Shown: positions 33,136 to 45,802, numbered from the stretch's first letter. The stretch is 64,000 bases of DNA from Diospyros lotus (GCF_014633365.1 NC_068349.1:23822753-23886752); one strand, 5' to 3'. Program-made: numbers and translations. The notes: generated from the letters alone by a model not told the origin.

Positions 33136-35615
33136 TGTAACGCCCCGCTTTCCCGGGCGCGTTATAAATTGGGACAATTCTGGGACAATAATTTTTTTCT
33201 TTCAAATACTAAAGCTAAACCGCATCATTCCTCCAATTCGTCCTAGAATTTCCATACATTTTATCTCGAAAGATAATCACCATACACATCAAATGCGAAA
33301 GCAAAGATCGAAACCTGATATCTTAACATTAATCATAAATAAATTCTTACATCTTCAACAATCCTCAAAACGTTCAGAACTTAAATACAGGGGCTACGTT
33401 ACATACATTTCATTTATCATGCTCTCTGTTAAGTGCCATCTCATGCCTCATTCATCCTCGTATCTATTACAATCTCCATCTGGAACGTTTGAATATTCCA
33501 AGGGCAAAACCCAAGTTAGATGATGAATCATCTAAGTAAGGGTACATAATGCTATATCATGTGTGTATGCAATGTCTTACCTCGTAGGTGTCAACTGCAC
33601 CTCTCATGCTACCTACCATTTTTGCAGCCCCCTCTTTCGAAACCGAGGTGTATGGGTGCACCATTGGTAAAGTAACGGTGCCAGTTCGTACTCCCTACGG
33701 CCTCAAATGCGAGTGATCAATAATATCAACGTGTATTTATGCATTTCATAGTCATGTCATGTATGTAGTCTACGTGATGGATACATATCAGGGCATATCA
33801 ATATGATGAAAACATTTTCGAGGAACATAAACCATTTACTAACCAAGTATTTTCCATAAAACTAACTTTAATTAGGGAGTATCACTTACTTTCTCAAGCT
33901 TATCGGGCTACCTCGATATCCGTGCCTTGCCTCGATTTGCATGCCAACCTCAAAAGTTGCACGAATCTCTTCAAATTCCGCTTTAAAGCATCCTAATCAC
34001 CATAATTATTTAAATAAATATTAAAACCCATTTTTTCATAATTTCTGGCATTTTCTTTAATTTTACTTTCTATTTCTTCCTATTTTTTCCTCAATAAATC
34101 CAGATTAAATATTTCTAAAATATCTTCTCAAATATTTTACTACAAAAATTCATAAAATAATATTTCTGAATTTTTTGAAATTTTTGGGGAATTTTACTTG
34201 CCTTGACTTAGCATCTCTGGCTTCCTCGGTTTGCGTGTCATATCCTCGAAACGTGTGCCCTAACAATTTTCCTTGCCCAAAATTTCCAGAATATTAGTAA
34301 ATATCTAAATCCTATTTTTTCTGAATTTTTCTAACATTTCCCTATTTTTTCTTTTTTTTTTCTTTCTCTACTTCCTCCCTCCTCCTTCTTCTTCCTCCCC
34401 TGCCCCCTGCTGCGTGCGCTGCCATGCGTGCGCATGGCTGAGCTCCACTGGCCTTCCTTCCAACTCCTGTCGGCCGCTGCGATCGTCCTCATCGGCCTCC
34501 TCGGACCTCGGCGCTGCACCCGCCAGCCGCTGGCCGCCACTTGTGGCCGCTGCTGGTTGCTGGTTTGGCCCAACCGCCTGCGGCCATGGCTGCCATGGCC
34601 GCACCAACTCCCTCCGGCCACCTCCGAGACTCGACTAGCACGCCTCATACGCGTCTGGCCCCAAATCGTAGCTCCGCCTTGCACTCAAGCTGCCATGGCA
34701 GCCCCTGCTCCGCTTGAACTTGCGGCCATGGCCGCTCGCTGCTTTGGGGTAGCCACTGATCGGCCTCCCTCTCACTTGCAACTCTCTCTGTCGGCTCTCT
34801 TCTTGGTGCTTCTCAATCAGCCAAATCCCCTGCCTATTTATAGGCAGCCATTGCTTGGTCTCCAATGGCGTGTATGAATATATATATATATACACATCAC
34901 ATTAATTGCAAAATCTCACGAATTCGGCTGCTATATCCCTTAAATCCAGCTGCAACTATCCTCCACAAATCCGGCTGCCATTATCTTCCAATTTGCAACC
35001 CAAAATTGCGGCCATTAAAGCTTCATAGAAGCTGGCCATCACGCGCACTGCTATGCCACTTATATATACAACTATAATTATATACTACATATATATAGAA
35101 AATTGCATATTAATCCTTAATTTTCTCATAAAATCACTAGGGAAATTCTTTTATTACAATTATGCCCTTAAACCTCAAATTAATTTACATTACAATACTA
35201 AAAATCAACAATTAATAATTTAAATTTTACTCGATATATATGATTTTTGCCTTTGCGTCCTCACCGGGCTATCGATTGATCCCAAAACCATTGAAGGGTT
35301 GATCCTTATGCAAAATTGGAGCCCCCCTAGGGTTCTGTTGATTTTTTGAGAGCCTCTTACAATGATTCGGTTTTTCAGCCTAAATGGCAGCTGTATTTTA
35401 GCTGTACCGAAAACTGTTCCCGATTCGATTTCTTTCGATTCCATAAATCTTATCACAGAACGCTCGTCGAGACCATGTCATTTTCCTTAGACAAATCCAC
35501 TCCGAGGTATTCCCTACAGCCAATTTGGTACTTATAACTGCTATCAAACCAATTTTTCGGTATTCTAAACTCATCGAAATTATGTGTCAACCTCATATGA
35601 ACATGGGGTATTACA
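33136..35615 (-). mobile_element. Long solo LTR in the Copia leader
   Basis: On the plus strand it runs TGTAACGCCCCGC to GGGGTATTACA, 2,480 bp. The flanks AGCGG (33131-33135) and AACGG (35616-35620) are a duplication with one G-to-A change. The minus strand has a TATA box CTATAAATAGG near 34,832-34,843, followed by the GC-rich block (34,390-34,770). Internal similarity to the copy at 1-1,614. The open frames in the GC-rich block (up to 149 codons on either strand) overlap each other in opposite directions and have no recognisable domain. Confidence 0.88.
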
Positions 35616-35826
35616 AACGGTGCTGACCGGCTTGCCAGCACCGCCCAGCAGTGTCGCGGCCATTAGCTCCGCCAACGGTGGCGGTAGCAGATCGAATCTG
35701 CTGCTTCCCTTTCCTTGTTTTTATTTGCTGCAAATATATATATATATATCATATATACATACATATATTGTTTTGCATTCCTAGCAAACAACGTAAATAC
35801 AATATATTTATTTGAAAATTTGTTTT

Positions 35827-36732
35827 GATTACCCAATTTAATGTGATGTGGGAATGTGAACCTTACACAACGGTGCCCTACAATTCAGTCCCTCTATCAT
35901 TCTATATCCTGACAAGATATGAGATCACGGTCAGCAGACAAATCTCTCGATCTCGTCATATGACCAAATCCAATAATCACACTTGACTAATATGACACAA
36001 CTTCTACGGAATCCAAATTTCATCATCATATTACCTCGGCCAAGGATTTATCGTCAAGTGACCACTGAATCGCATAGGATATTCTCCTCATATATCTCGA
36101 GGTGATAGATTTCATGTCTGATGCACACATACCTCGTGTGTCACTGAACTAAGCACATAGATACATATGGCTATCCCTGATTTGGACAACCATATAATAT
36201 CGTTGATATCCTAATCCACCAACACACAGATATCCATGTCATCTCAGGTCTAAGGACTAACGCAAATCCGTAGTTAATATTGAATCATTGACCTGTGAGA
36301 TAAAACCCATGTGATTTAATATTAACAGTCCCGTTCAATGAACTCGTTCCTACAATGAGCACCCACCGTCTTCCTTCTGTATCTCATACAGAGTGGTACG
36401 AGACCCACCAATCTTATCTTTCGGTATCTTATACCGAATAAGGAGGAAGACAATGTGCCAGCCTTTGCGAGTTGCTAATTATCCGGATTAGGAACTCTAT
36501 GGCTAGGAACATATTTATAGTATAACGTATTATGGATTATCCGTCTCAATTATTCTTAACAATTAAGAACGGTATCCACTCCTTATTATACTAAAGGATA
36601 TTTGTATGTTCAATTCAAACCATATTGCAATTTAAATTAAACATAAAACTTGCCATTAATTAGTGTTTAAAGAATTATAAGATCAAGCCCTATTGTGTCA
36701 CTAGAATTGGTCTTAAAAGCTTATATCTAACA
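35827..36732 (-). repeat. Copia 5' LTR, partial
   Basis: It matches 26,700-27,610 of the 3' LTR through its end TATATCTAACA at 36,732, with scattered substitutions. To the left of 35,827 the two LTRs stop matching abruptly at GATTAC, so the part containing the TATA box and transcript start is missing or replaced here. The 5' LTR could not drive this element in its present form. Confidence 0.8.
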
Positions 36733-37257
36733 GAGAACTTGGCTAACAACAAGAATAGAGGAAAAATAGAAGAAAGTGGGATAAATCAAGGAGTTTTGGG
36801 GATTATTGTATGTTTAAAAGTGACCAAGTGAGATAAATTACTAGAAGCACTGTATATCCAAATTATGGATTTTTCACTATTAAATTAATGCAGATTATAC
36901 GGTTAGATTTAATTAATATATGCTACAGTTCCATTAATCTCTGTAAAATGTTTTACTTTGCAGCAAGTATAACGGCCACCTTCCGGAACTCCTGCTAGCA
37001 TAGAAGATCCGTGAGAGAGTCGCTATGGAAAAGGTGCAAGAACAAAATCCAAACATCAACCACAAAATCTCTACATCATCTAGAAGATTTCAAAAGAAAT
37101 ATACATCACCACGAAGCATTATAACATTCTTTTAACTGGGTATATGAGCCCATACATCGCAAAAATGAGAAGGGCTGAAAAATAAAATACAACAATTACA
37201 ACTTTAACCCCTTCACCCTCAAAACAACCCCTAAGGATAATAGGCTTGGAGTGACTT
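36733..37257. other. Unassigned sequence, possibly the rest of the long LTR begun at 25,469
   Basis: No gene is supported. It follows the Copia duplication GAGAA. A-rich sequence with GAACAAAATCC and no terminal TTACA that I could recognise. Confidence 0.35.
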
Positions 37258-39505
37258 TGTAACACCCCCTCTCCTAGAATTGCCCGAGAAGAGGTGCTAC
37301 TGGAGATAATAAAATAAACTGACTGATAAACTGAAATCTGATACCAAAATGAACATCTCAATCAATTGAAATAAAACTCTGAGTCAATAACTGAAAACCA
37401 TAAATTACATCTAAGGGAAAATCCCTAAACTGGAATATAAAATAAATCTAAACTGATTAAGCATTAACTAATAAACTAACAACTCCCAGGCATCTTTGGT
37501 CTTGAGCGGCTCCACATACACACACTACTGGACACTGCTGCTAGGCCCCACATCTAGTACTTCCCCACTAGGACCTGGAATGGTGAAGAGTACAAGGTGA
37601 GCAACAAAGCTCAACAAGTAATAAACTGGAAAAAATAACTGAAGCTGAATCGAAGAATATCGATACTGATAAAAATACTTACTAAACTTGTATTGAGAGA
37701 TATAATAATCACTGGATGGCATTTATAAGATGTAATGTACATAACTGTAACTAAATGCAGGTATGCAACTTTGGCTCATAGGCCCACATAACTGTAACAC
37801 ATACCTGACTGATCTGAGTCCTGCAAACATAAAAATTGTAAGCACATACTTTGGGCAATATGCCCCTAACTCTCTGGTCGACATCAGGCGAGCAACTCAT
37901 AACTGAGATATAATTGAACTGATACTAGTGGGATCCCCGTGGACAAGCCGCCTGGCGCGATAATGTAATGCTCATATAAATGCTGGCACACGATATGTAG
38001 TGCTCCACATAAAGTCATGCTCAATGCTCATACAAATATGTATGCACATAATCTCACAAAATAATGCTGACTATGTCATAATTAACTGCTAAACATGGTA
38101 TATGATTTTTATCAACTATATTGAGATTCAAATATTCTGAAATTTTTGAGGATAGGCATGGCATATTGGATTTTATCATATCTTGGCATAAAAATTCAAT
38201 ATTTGAGTAATTAAATATTTATATTAAATTTAAGAGTTGAATCAAGAATTTATTGGAAGCCATTCGGATGCCATTTGATACTATTTGGATGATTGAGGAA
38301 GCAAAATGAAGCAATTTGAATGAAAAAGCAGCCCATTCGAATGAAAAAAACGGATTTCAGCAAGCTCATTCGAATGGTAGAAAACTCATTCGAATGACAG
38401 AGACTCATTCGAATGACAAAAGGCTCATTCGAATGATAAATGATATTCAAAGGCTATTCGGATCTGATCAAGGACTCATTGGAATGACTCACAAATTCAT
38501 TCGAATGAATTTTGAAAATTTCCAACTTTTGAACTGGCAAAAAGCGACTCATTCGAATGCAACAGTAACTTTATTTGAATCAATTTATGGATCATTCGAA
38601 TGACAAGAAGGCTCATTCGAATGCTAGACTATACAAAGCAACAACATACTCACATCTTCAAGAACTCATTCGAATGACAAGGAAGCTCATTCGAATGACA
38701 AACCAAAAACACATACGAACGATATGATAACACATGACTCATTCGAATGACTGGAATATTATAAGGGAAAAGCTTACGATAACACTAAAACTTATTCAGA
38801 TGCTTTGGAACTCATTCGAATGACACAAGACTCATTCAAATAACTGGAATCTTATCAGACATAACTCACGAACAGAGATGATATCTTGATTTACAAACTT
38901 AACATTACTACACCATTCTGAAAGAAAACTTGAGAAAACAAATCCCAACTGATTCCAAACAAACTTGAGAATGATTCAACAACAATATTGATGAGAATCG
39001 CTGAAAGAAATTATGCATGCCTGCTGTGAACTCACTGTACGCATGTAAATATATATATATATATAACATGCACTGAACTTGCGTTTGATTTAAGAGATGA
39101 GCTTGAAAAAGAGAAAGAACCACTAGCTTGGGCCTTCGAGATTCCACCAAAAGCCCTTAATCTTGGCCTCCAATCTCTTCCTTAAAGCTCCAACTTGAGG
39201 AGAATAAGTCTAGGGTAAAGAGGGAGAGGAAAAGAGATAAATGAGAGAAAGAGAAGAGTGAGATTGGTTTCTCCTTTAAGGCTCCCTTATATATCATCTA
39301 TTCCTTCCCATTTTGCCCTCATGAACTATGCTAATGCCCACTTATTCCCCTTTCTTTTTCATCACATAATTAATTATACAAATCACCCATATATAAACTT
39401 ACAACACTTAAACATTCATTTCAATTAATATATCAAAATTTCATTCACTTATCATTAGTACCCCAAAATACCAAAATATTTTAGACCCATATCCGGGCCA
39501 TTACA
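37258..39505 (-). mobile_element. Long solo LTR carrying a palindrome cluster
   Basis: The plus strand runs TGTAACACCCCC to GGGCCATTACA, 2,248 bp, in the reverse orientation by comparison with other family members. A TATA box ATATATAAGG lies on the minus strand near 39,287. The flanks GACTT and GTGGG are not a duplication, unlike other copies. A cluster of CATTCGAATG motifs fills 38,262-38,840. No coding region is supported. Confidence 0.75.
38262..38840. repeat. Cluster of the 10-bp palindrome CATTCGAATG
   Basis: I count 13 exact CATTCGAATG copies and about nine one- or two-base variants in 580 bp, often written as CTCATTCGAATGA. Gaps between copies vary from about 18 to 75 bp, so it is an interspersed cluster and not a tandem array. 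The sequence between copies is not conserved. The same motif occurs more sparsely at 9,080-9,610 in an LTR of a different family. Confidence 0.9.
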
Positions 39506-39842
39506 GTGGGAGTGAAGGAAAGTTGAGAAATGATCATCTAAAGGCAAGCTCCTAACCCTCTCTTTATGTTCTTAAAACCCTATGCAAGTCTCTGAGTTTT
39601 TCATATTTTATTCCCTCCCTTACTGTAACTCGGTTCCATGCATTAATAATGATAATCTGCATGGCATCTATTCTATGTCTTGTGTGTTATTGATGGTTCT
39701 ATTGTTGATGGAATAAGTTAAATAAATGATTCCTTAGTGTGGTTGATTACGTCCATCATGGGGCTTTGTATCGCTCCACTTCTTTTGGGAATGATGCAGA
39801 ACTTGTTGGGGCTAGGTTCTTAAAAGAGTTGGCTATGGTTCT
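39506..39842. other. Unassigned sequence left of a long LTR
   Basis: No gene is seen. It continues on the other side of 39,843-44,275 at 44,281, since GTTCT flanks that LTR on both sides. Confidence 0.35.
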
Positions 39843-41313
39843 TGTAATACCCCAAAAATCTAATGTAGAGGTTGGATATAATGTAAAGGATGGATAATGT
39901 AATAAAGTGTGATTTAATGGAAGTTTTGGATTTACATGCAAATGAAAATGGTTTTCAGGAGTTAGATGCAAAATAAAGGATAACTTCTCCAAATAATTGT
40001 CATGATAAAGGCTTGTTTGAGAAGCCTTGAGTTGGTAAAATTGTATTGGAGGATTTATTGTCATGATAAAGGCTTGTTAGAGAAGCCTTGAGTTGGTGAA
40101 AATGTATTGGAGGATTTAACTCAAAAGTCTTAATGATAAGATAACCATAATTACTCATATCCCTAAATTCAAAGTAAGAAGATTTGGAAGAATCCTATTT
40201 GCCCTCTAAAAGATGAAGATAAGATAGGTTGTTTAGAAAGTCACAGAAGGGGAAAATGGAGGAATTAGATTGGAAGAGTAAAAGCTTCCAAGAGAAGATA
40301 GAATCAAATGGTAAGTTTTCAAAGATAGCAATTATGGCTAGGCAAGAAAATAGCCAACCTAAAAGGGATAAGTGCAACCTTGAGCTTGGAGATAAAAGGG
40401 CTATAAAAGGGTTGGAGAAGTGGACCACGTAGAGGAAAAGTAGAAGAGAAAAGCAAGGGAGAGAAGAATTCAAAGAAAGGAAACAAAAGAAGCCAAAATA
40501 GGAAGACTAGCTTGAGAAAACACAAATAATGAAGAAGAAACCAAAGAGGTAAGCCACTTTTCTTTTCGTAGTGTCATAGTACACTAAAAGGGGAGTCTGT
40601 AGGTTCAAACAAAAGTCGAATCGGAGTTAAAATGAAGGCGTTATGGCCGTTTTAAACATCAAAAATGGAATCCATAAGAACCAGGGGCTCGGCGCGTGTG
40701 ACGCACGCGCCTGTCGCAACTGCGCGTGGCCACCCTTCTAGTGGCATGTGAGGGTGCATGGCTAGGCCTTTTGCACTAAAATTTTTATGACATTCTCCTT
40801 AAATGATTTCCTACAATCCTATGTAAAAATATTTTAGTTTGGTGACCCGTACTGTATGAACTGCAGCTTAAAAGGGCTTAATTTCGTAAAATCAGTGGAC
40901 CGACAAGAAATACAGCAAGTGTGAGTGGTTCTCTACATCTTTTGTGCTTCATATTGATCATCATTTGATTCATTTGTGTTATATGTGGACATGATCACTT
41001 ACTTCCTTTGTTTGGCATGAAATTTCGCTTATTTCATCACTTCATGACATGTGGTTGTTGTGGCAAGCTAGTGGCCACCATGAGTGACTCGTGGAGTCAC
41101 ATATGCGTGTTTGAGGTGAGCATGGCGTGCGTGGGGGTGATTGCAACACCCTGGCATGGCTTCCACAAAGGGGGTTTTATTTCTTGCATACTTGCATTTT
41201 CATACATGAGCTATTCATTTCTTGAGAACATCTCACTTGGATTCTTGTAATTTGACTTGGGTTGATGCGCTTGGAACGTTTCACGTTCCAAGTATGTTTG
41301 GTGTGCCAGGAAC

Positions 41314-43975
41314 TGTAACGACCCGCTCCCACTTACGGGCGCCACCGGTAAATAATCGTCCGGATTACTCACCCTACAAACCACAACTGAAGGGTTGGAC
41401 TATGTTTCAACAGGAAACGCCCTAGGTGGGAACTAGGCTTCGTCCTTCCAGACCAAGACCCGAAACCCGAGTGAGCTTCACCTCTCTTCAGCTCGCCCCA
41501 TAGCAAGCCAGAGGTGACTCAGGCACAAAGCTAGCATACAAACACTTCGCTGAGTATTGGGGATTTATGAGAACATACCTTACTGATCTTGACTTGGTTC
41601 GAAACTTGGCTTTACCGACTATGCCACATTCAACAAGCAATCTCACAATCATCTATTACACTATGATGATTACAACAATTGAATACATTTAAGCTAAAAA
41701 CCACAGACATTTACTCACAAGGGTATACATACAGATCGCCACCTGGCTACATACAAGCAATAATAAAATACCCAACTTAGGCAACATCTTTAGTTGCCAC
41801 AACAGCCTCCCGGCGCCATTCCTGCTTGCATCTGGACTTGCAACATCTACACATGAGATAAAACCTCATGAGTCATAAAGACTCAGTAAGGGTGCAATGC
41901 ATGTAAATATGAATATAATCATGTTTATGTATGCTAAATGCATGCAAATGAGGCTAGGCCCACTTATCCTCCCAACCCACTAAGGTTTGAGGCATCAACC
42001 TATCAGCCCCTACCACACTAGTCCTCCACATGGCCATCGGTCCACTAGGTCTTGCATCACACAAGATATAACCACTACATGCCAATGCAACATAAAAACA
42101 TTATCAAACATATTTACCAACTTGCAAGGCCATCTTCACATGGGGTCATCCCTTACCTGGCTCGAAGCCTCATCTCTGCCTCGGCACGAACTCCTGCCCG
42201 AATTCTGAGCTCTTCTAGGATCACTGTCTTCCCGGTCAAACCTAGACGCCATATAACCCATTCACATTAGGCATTAATCTAGAGCCTATGATTTTGCCAC
42301 ACACTGCAAAACTACTCATCAACAAATTTTCCAACAACCCCAAGCAAGGGTTTAAACTAACCAACACTTCACGTTATATCATCTCCACAACATCACAATA
42401 ACATGCTAATGCTTGAAAATAAATTTAATAAATTTACCTCGGCTAATTTGGAGAGAAATTCGAAAAATGCCCAATCGACGTTGCCTTCCTGAGCTGCCAT
42501 TTGTGCCCAAAATCCCATTTTCGAGCTTTCGACATGCTCTTCAAGCCCTAATTTAATTTCCAAAACTTTCCCCACTTTTTTTGGAATTTTTTGAGATTTT
42601 CTCCTATTTTTTCCCATTTTTCCAGATTTTCTTTCTTTCTTTAATTTCTTTTTTTTTTTTTCTCCCTTTTCTCTAGCTTCTCCCGCACGTGGCCTGCCCT
42701 ATTCATCATCTTCCTCCTCCAGCGTGCGCCTGTGCACAAGCAGCCGCCCATCGCTGAACGCCGCTGGCCATTGCCTTAGCCAGCCCGCTGCGTCGCCCGT
42801 GCTTCCGGACCACCACGCGACCATCGATCGGTCGCGATTGCCGCAGCTGGTTTCTCCTGTGCACAAGCTACCTACTCGCTGAAGTTTCCATGGCCGACGC
42901 CCCTGCTACTCCCAGCCATCGCCAGCTTCCTCCAACGTTGCTGGTCACCGCCGCCACCACAGGACGCCTTCTCGCAAGCCACCGCTGCCATCGGCCATTC
43001 CGGAGCTCCAGCACCATGGCCGCTGCAACTCCCACGCATCCGCCATGGCCGACGATCGAAGCTCCTGGCTGCCCTATCGCTATCGCCTTCCATCGCCATT
43101 GACAGCTCCTACAACCCCCGCCATTCGTCGGTCGCTTGAAGCTGCTACGCGGCCACTGCTTCAGCCACCACTAGCCGCTGCTTCGGCCATGGCTGCCAAC
43201 ACCTCAAGCTCTCTCTCTCTCTCTCTCTCTCGCGATGCCTCAGCCAACACTCTCCCATGATCTCTCACTCTCATTTGCTCTCTCTGCTCGCTCCTTCTAT
43301 CTCTCATTCTCTGATCTCGCGGCCATTTCAAAATGGCAGAGGCGTACACGAGGAAGCTTCTAGGAAGCTTCCTCACGCCTATATATACATATATATATAA
43401 TTCACACATTTAATCCACCCCAATTTCTCAATAATTTCACTTCCCAATTTCCTTAATCTCACTTAAAGGATTTATTAATTGCACTTGACCCTCCAACCCT
43501 TAATTAATTATCCTTACACCACACCAAAACTTAATTTCTTCAAAAATTAATAATCGACTTTACTTGATAAAGCCGATTTCATCCCTGCGGCTGCGCGGGA
43601 CCTTTACTCAACCCAAAAACACTTCAGGATTGCCTTATTCATAAAACCGGACCACCCCTTGGGTCCCCTCATCTTCCAGGAGGTCTCCTCCGACTATTCG
43701 GTATTGGCACCCACTCGGGCTTATACAAAATTTATTTCAAAAATTATTCCCGGTCGGACCGCTTCCAGCGTCACTATCCTCATCTCGAGACGCTCACCAA
43801 TCCCTTGCCCTCTCCCCTAGATATCCAAGTCCTGAGGCACTCCCAGCCGCCAATTTGGGAGTTTTATTAATTAATTTATCGAGATTGACCCTTGGGCTTT
43901 CCAGACCACCCGAGGCCTGACAAAATAAATCCAAAAATTATTTATTTTCAATACCATGTAATACCGGGTATAACA
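41314..43975 (-). mobile_element. Long solo LTR nested in another long LTR
   Basis: The plus strand runs TGTAACGACCCGCTCCC to GGGTATAACA, 2,662 bp, flanked by GGAAC and GGGAC (one mismatch). It is the reverse complement, with substitutions, of 46,469-49,064 over its whole length, for example TGCAAGTCCAGATGCAAGCAG and the shared ends. A GC-rich block lies at 42,680-43,260. The open frames there (70-75 codons on both strands) are not recognisable proteins. Confidence 0.9.
43209..43231. repeat. CT microsatellite
   Basis: An uninterrupted run of CT dinucleotides, about 11 units, lies in the GC-rich block of the nested long LTR. Confidence 0.9.
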
Positions 43976-44280
43976 GGGACTAAGGAAGCAAGCGAGGCAC
44001 ACAGGAAAGAATTAGTGGATGTTTAAGCATTATTTTATCATTTTATGTAATTCTATTCGAAAGTACTGTAGCTATTTGGAGATTTGTACCTCTTCTGTTA
44101 TACTGGACTTACATGTTATTTTAACAGAAGAATTGTGCATATTTAGCTTGCATGGGAACCCTACAAATATTTCGACAGGTTCGATCCATTGTTTTTGCTG
44201 CTAGGGTTTCCTAACGCCTCTTGGACTACTAGGTGTAAACCTACCATATTACTTTAAGGAGGAGGAGGCGTTACAGTTCT

Positions 44281-44959
44281 ATTGGGTTATGTTAAGAGTC
44301 TTAAGGAGAAAAGTGTAATGTTTAGTAATATGTATATCGAGACAATATTCTATGTTTGAGAAGAGACGGGGACGAGAACGATATGTTAATGTTTATGTTA
44401 CCAAGTGCATGTAGAGTCATGGGAAAAGGTTATGAAATGTTAAGTCTAAAGTATGTAAGTTTAACATTAACTATGTGTGTCTAAGGGTATGGGGTACAAA
44501 GCTGCTGACTGTCGATTGTGGGTCATGGCAATTGATGGCTAGATGTATGGGCGCCATTTATCGGCTGTTACAATAAACGATAGACAGGCCAAGCAAGTTG
44601 GTACTAGCAGATTCCCACCTTAACTTGTGCATATCATGATGTTGTGTGATACATGGGGTTGGGCTACATACATTGAGGGACATGCTTTGTGTGTGATGAG
44701 ATGTGTGTGTATTGGCAGAACCTGGCTGACCTAAGTGCTAACTTGGGTATACTAGGTGAGCATATGCATTTAGAGCAGCATTTTGCATGTTTGAATTCCT
44801 ATGTGGGCATAGCATGGCCTAATGCTTGGTTTATGGGGGCCTTGTCATCACGTTTATGTTGCAAAAGTTATTGCATTTCTTGTATGTGCATTACATGGTA
44901 AGGATGAGTGACTAACATGAGAGAAGAGCGTAACACCGTGGAACAGACCCATGATAACA
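44281..44959. other. Unassigned repeat-like sequence
   Basis: No gene is supported. Short words resemble the middle of the long LTRs (GTGAGCATATGC, GCATTACATGG), so it may be the right part of another long LTR that hosts 39,843-44,275. No end was found. Confidence 0.3.
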
Positions 44960-45449
44960 ACATGTTATGATGATGTAGTATGTTATGATGATAGGAAAAG
45001 GCGATATGTTATGAATATCAGGAAAAGCCAAATGATGTGAAAATTGCACCCGCATCCGTTTAAGGAGCAAATCCGAGTATTAGAGTAGAGATGGTTTGAA
45101 CCAAGGTGAAAAGGTAAGGGAGCCGCTTAAGGCCGAGCAAGTGAAGACCCACTTGATCATTTGACCGAATGGGCATGATCTACTCGATCATATGACTGAG
45201 TAAGTGGAGGCCCCCTCTCCCCAAAGGGACTTATATGACCGAGTGAGTAAGGGCCCTTATCCTCCTTTTCCTCCTACCCTATTTAAGAATCGAGACATGA
45301 AGAAGCAAGGCTAACCATATGATCATTTGACCAAGTTGGTGTCTCCCACCCACACCTCATCCCTCGAATACACCATCATGACCTCGAAACTCTCGGGATG
45401 GGTCGCGAAACTCTCAAGATGGCCACCACATGTCCCCCCTCTCCCTTCT

Positions 45450-45460
45450 CTATAAATAGG
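45450..45460 (+). promoter_or_regulatory. TATA box of Tat-like element no. 2
   Basis: CTATAAATAGG, with the expected 450 bp of R/U5 sequence to the LTR end. It matches the plant TATA consensus. Confidence 0.65.
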
Positions 45461-45754
45461 AGGCCTTGCGACCTATCTCAGGTACGCTTTCTCTGGCACT
45501 TTGAATACACTCTTGCGCTCTGCTCTCGAGAATTAACATAAGTATCTGAGGGTTTGTGCGGGGACACTCACTTGCTCCCCTAATCATGCTTTCGTCTTAT
45601 AGATGTCTTGGTCATCAAGACTCTCTCGGATATCAAGGGTCACTTGGTTATCAGAAAGCCTCCCGTCAGATCCAAAGAAGTCTCTTGTTCATTTGATCTT
45701 AAGAGTTTCCCATCACTCAGGAAGCATGAGACTCACAAGACTCTCAAGGCTCTT

Positions 45755-45802
45755 GGTGATGAGACTCTCAAGACACTTGGTGATGAGACTCTCAGGACCC
45801 CT
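45755..45802 (+). repeat. 24-bp tandem repeat in LTR transcript region
   Basis: GGTGATGAGACTCTCAAGACACTT starts at 45,755 and recurs at 45,779 with few changes. Partial copies built on GAGACTC and AAGACTCT surround it (45,610-45,830). Confidence 0.75.

Larger units (their letters stand above)
31570..35826 (-). other. Copia leader region with GC-rich island and nested LTR
   Basis: Upstream of gag, 31,570-32,820 is AT-rich with CTCCCACT-type boxes and no supported gene. A run of 13 G is near 32,823. From 32,840 to 33,135, and again 35,616-35,700, the sequence is very GC-rich (many CGC and GCGGCC words); the long solo LTR at 33,136-35,615 splits this island. An AT microsatellite (35,731-35,746) leads to the 5' LTR. 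No primer site was recognised. Confidence 0.5.
26102..36732 (-). mobile_element. Ty1/Copia retrotransposon, complete domain set but degenerate
   Basis: It lies between a 1,509-bp LTR (26,102-27,610) and a shorter LTR (about 35,827-36,732). Flanks are GGGAA (26097-26101) and GAGAA (36733-36737), a one-mismatch duplication. On the minus strand the order is gag, zinc knuckle, protease, integrase, reverse transcriptase, RNase H and purine tract, the Copia order. Every domain has stops or shifts. The leader between gag and the 5' LTR is long and has received a long solo LTR (33,136-35,615). The [16 protein letters not shown] integrase block does not let me name the lineage. Confidence 0.88.
39843..44275 (+). 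mobile_element. Long solo LTR containing a second, reversed long LTR
   Basis: It starts TGTAATACCCC at 39,843 and ends GGCGTTACA at 44,275, with a perfect GTTCT duplication (39838-39842, 44276-44280). Removing the nested copy (41,314-43,975) leaves about 1.77 kb. A TATA box GCTATAAAAGG is near 40,400, followed by a purine-rich start and a GC-rich block (40,690-40,740). No coding region is supported. Confidence 0.85.

Noticed and set aside
32927..33523. 198-codon frame on the plus strand
   Set aside because: It crosses the boundary of the long LTR at 33,136, so it reads from Copia leader into an unrelated insert.
34331..34877. Long frames on both strands (117 and 149 codons)
   Set aside because: Same GC-rich block in another copy of the long LTR. 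Opposite-strand overlap and low-complexity content argue against real proteins.
42872..43409. Several 70-80-codon GC-rich frames
   Set aside because: Chance frames in the nested long LTR. They are not conserved in frame with the copy at 46,469-49,064.
44540..44575. Right end (GCTGTTACA) of the long LTR begun at 25,469
   Set aside because: The following bases do not match the bases before 25,469, so no duplication supports the pairing.
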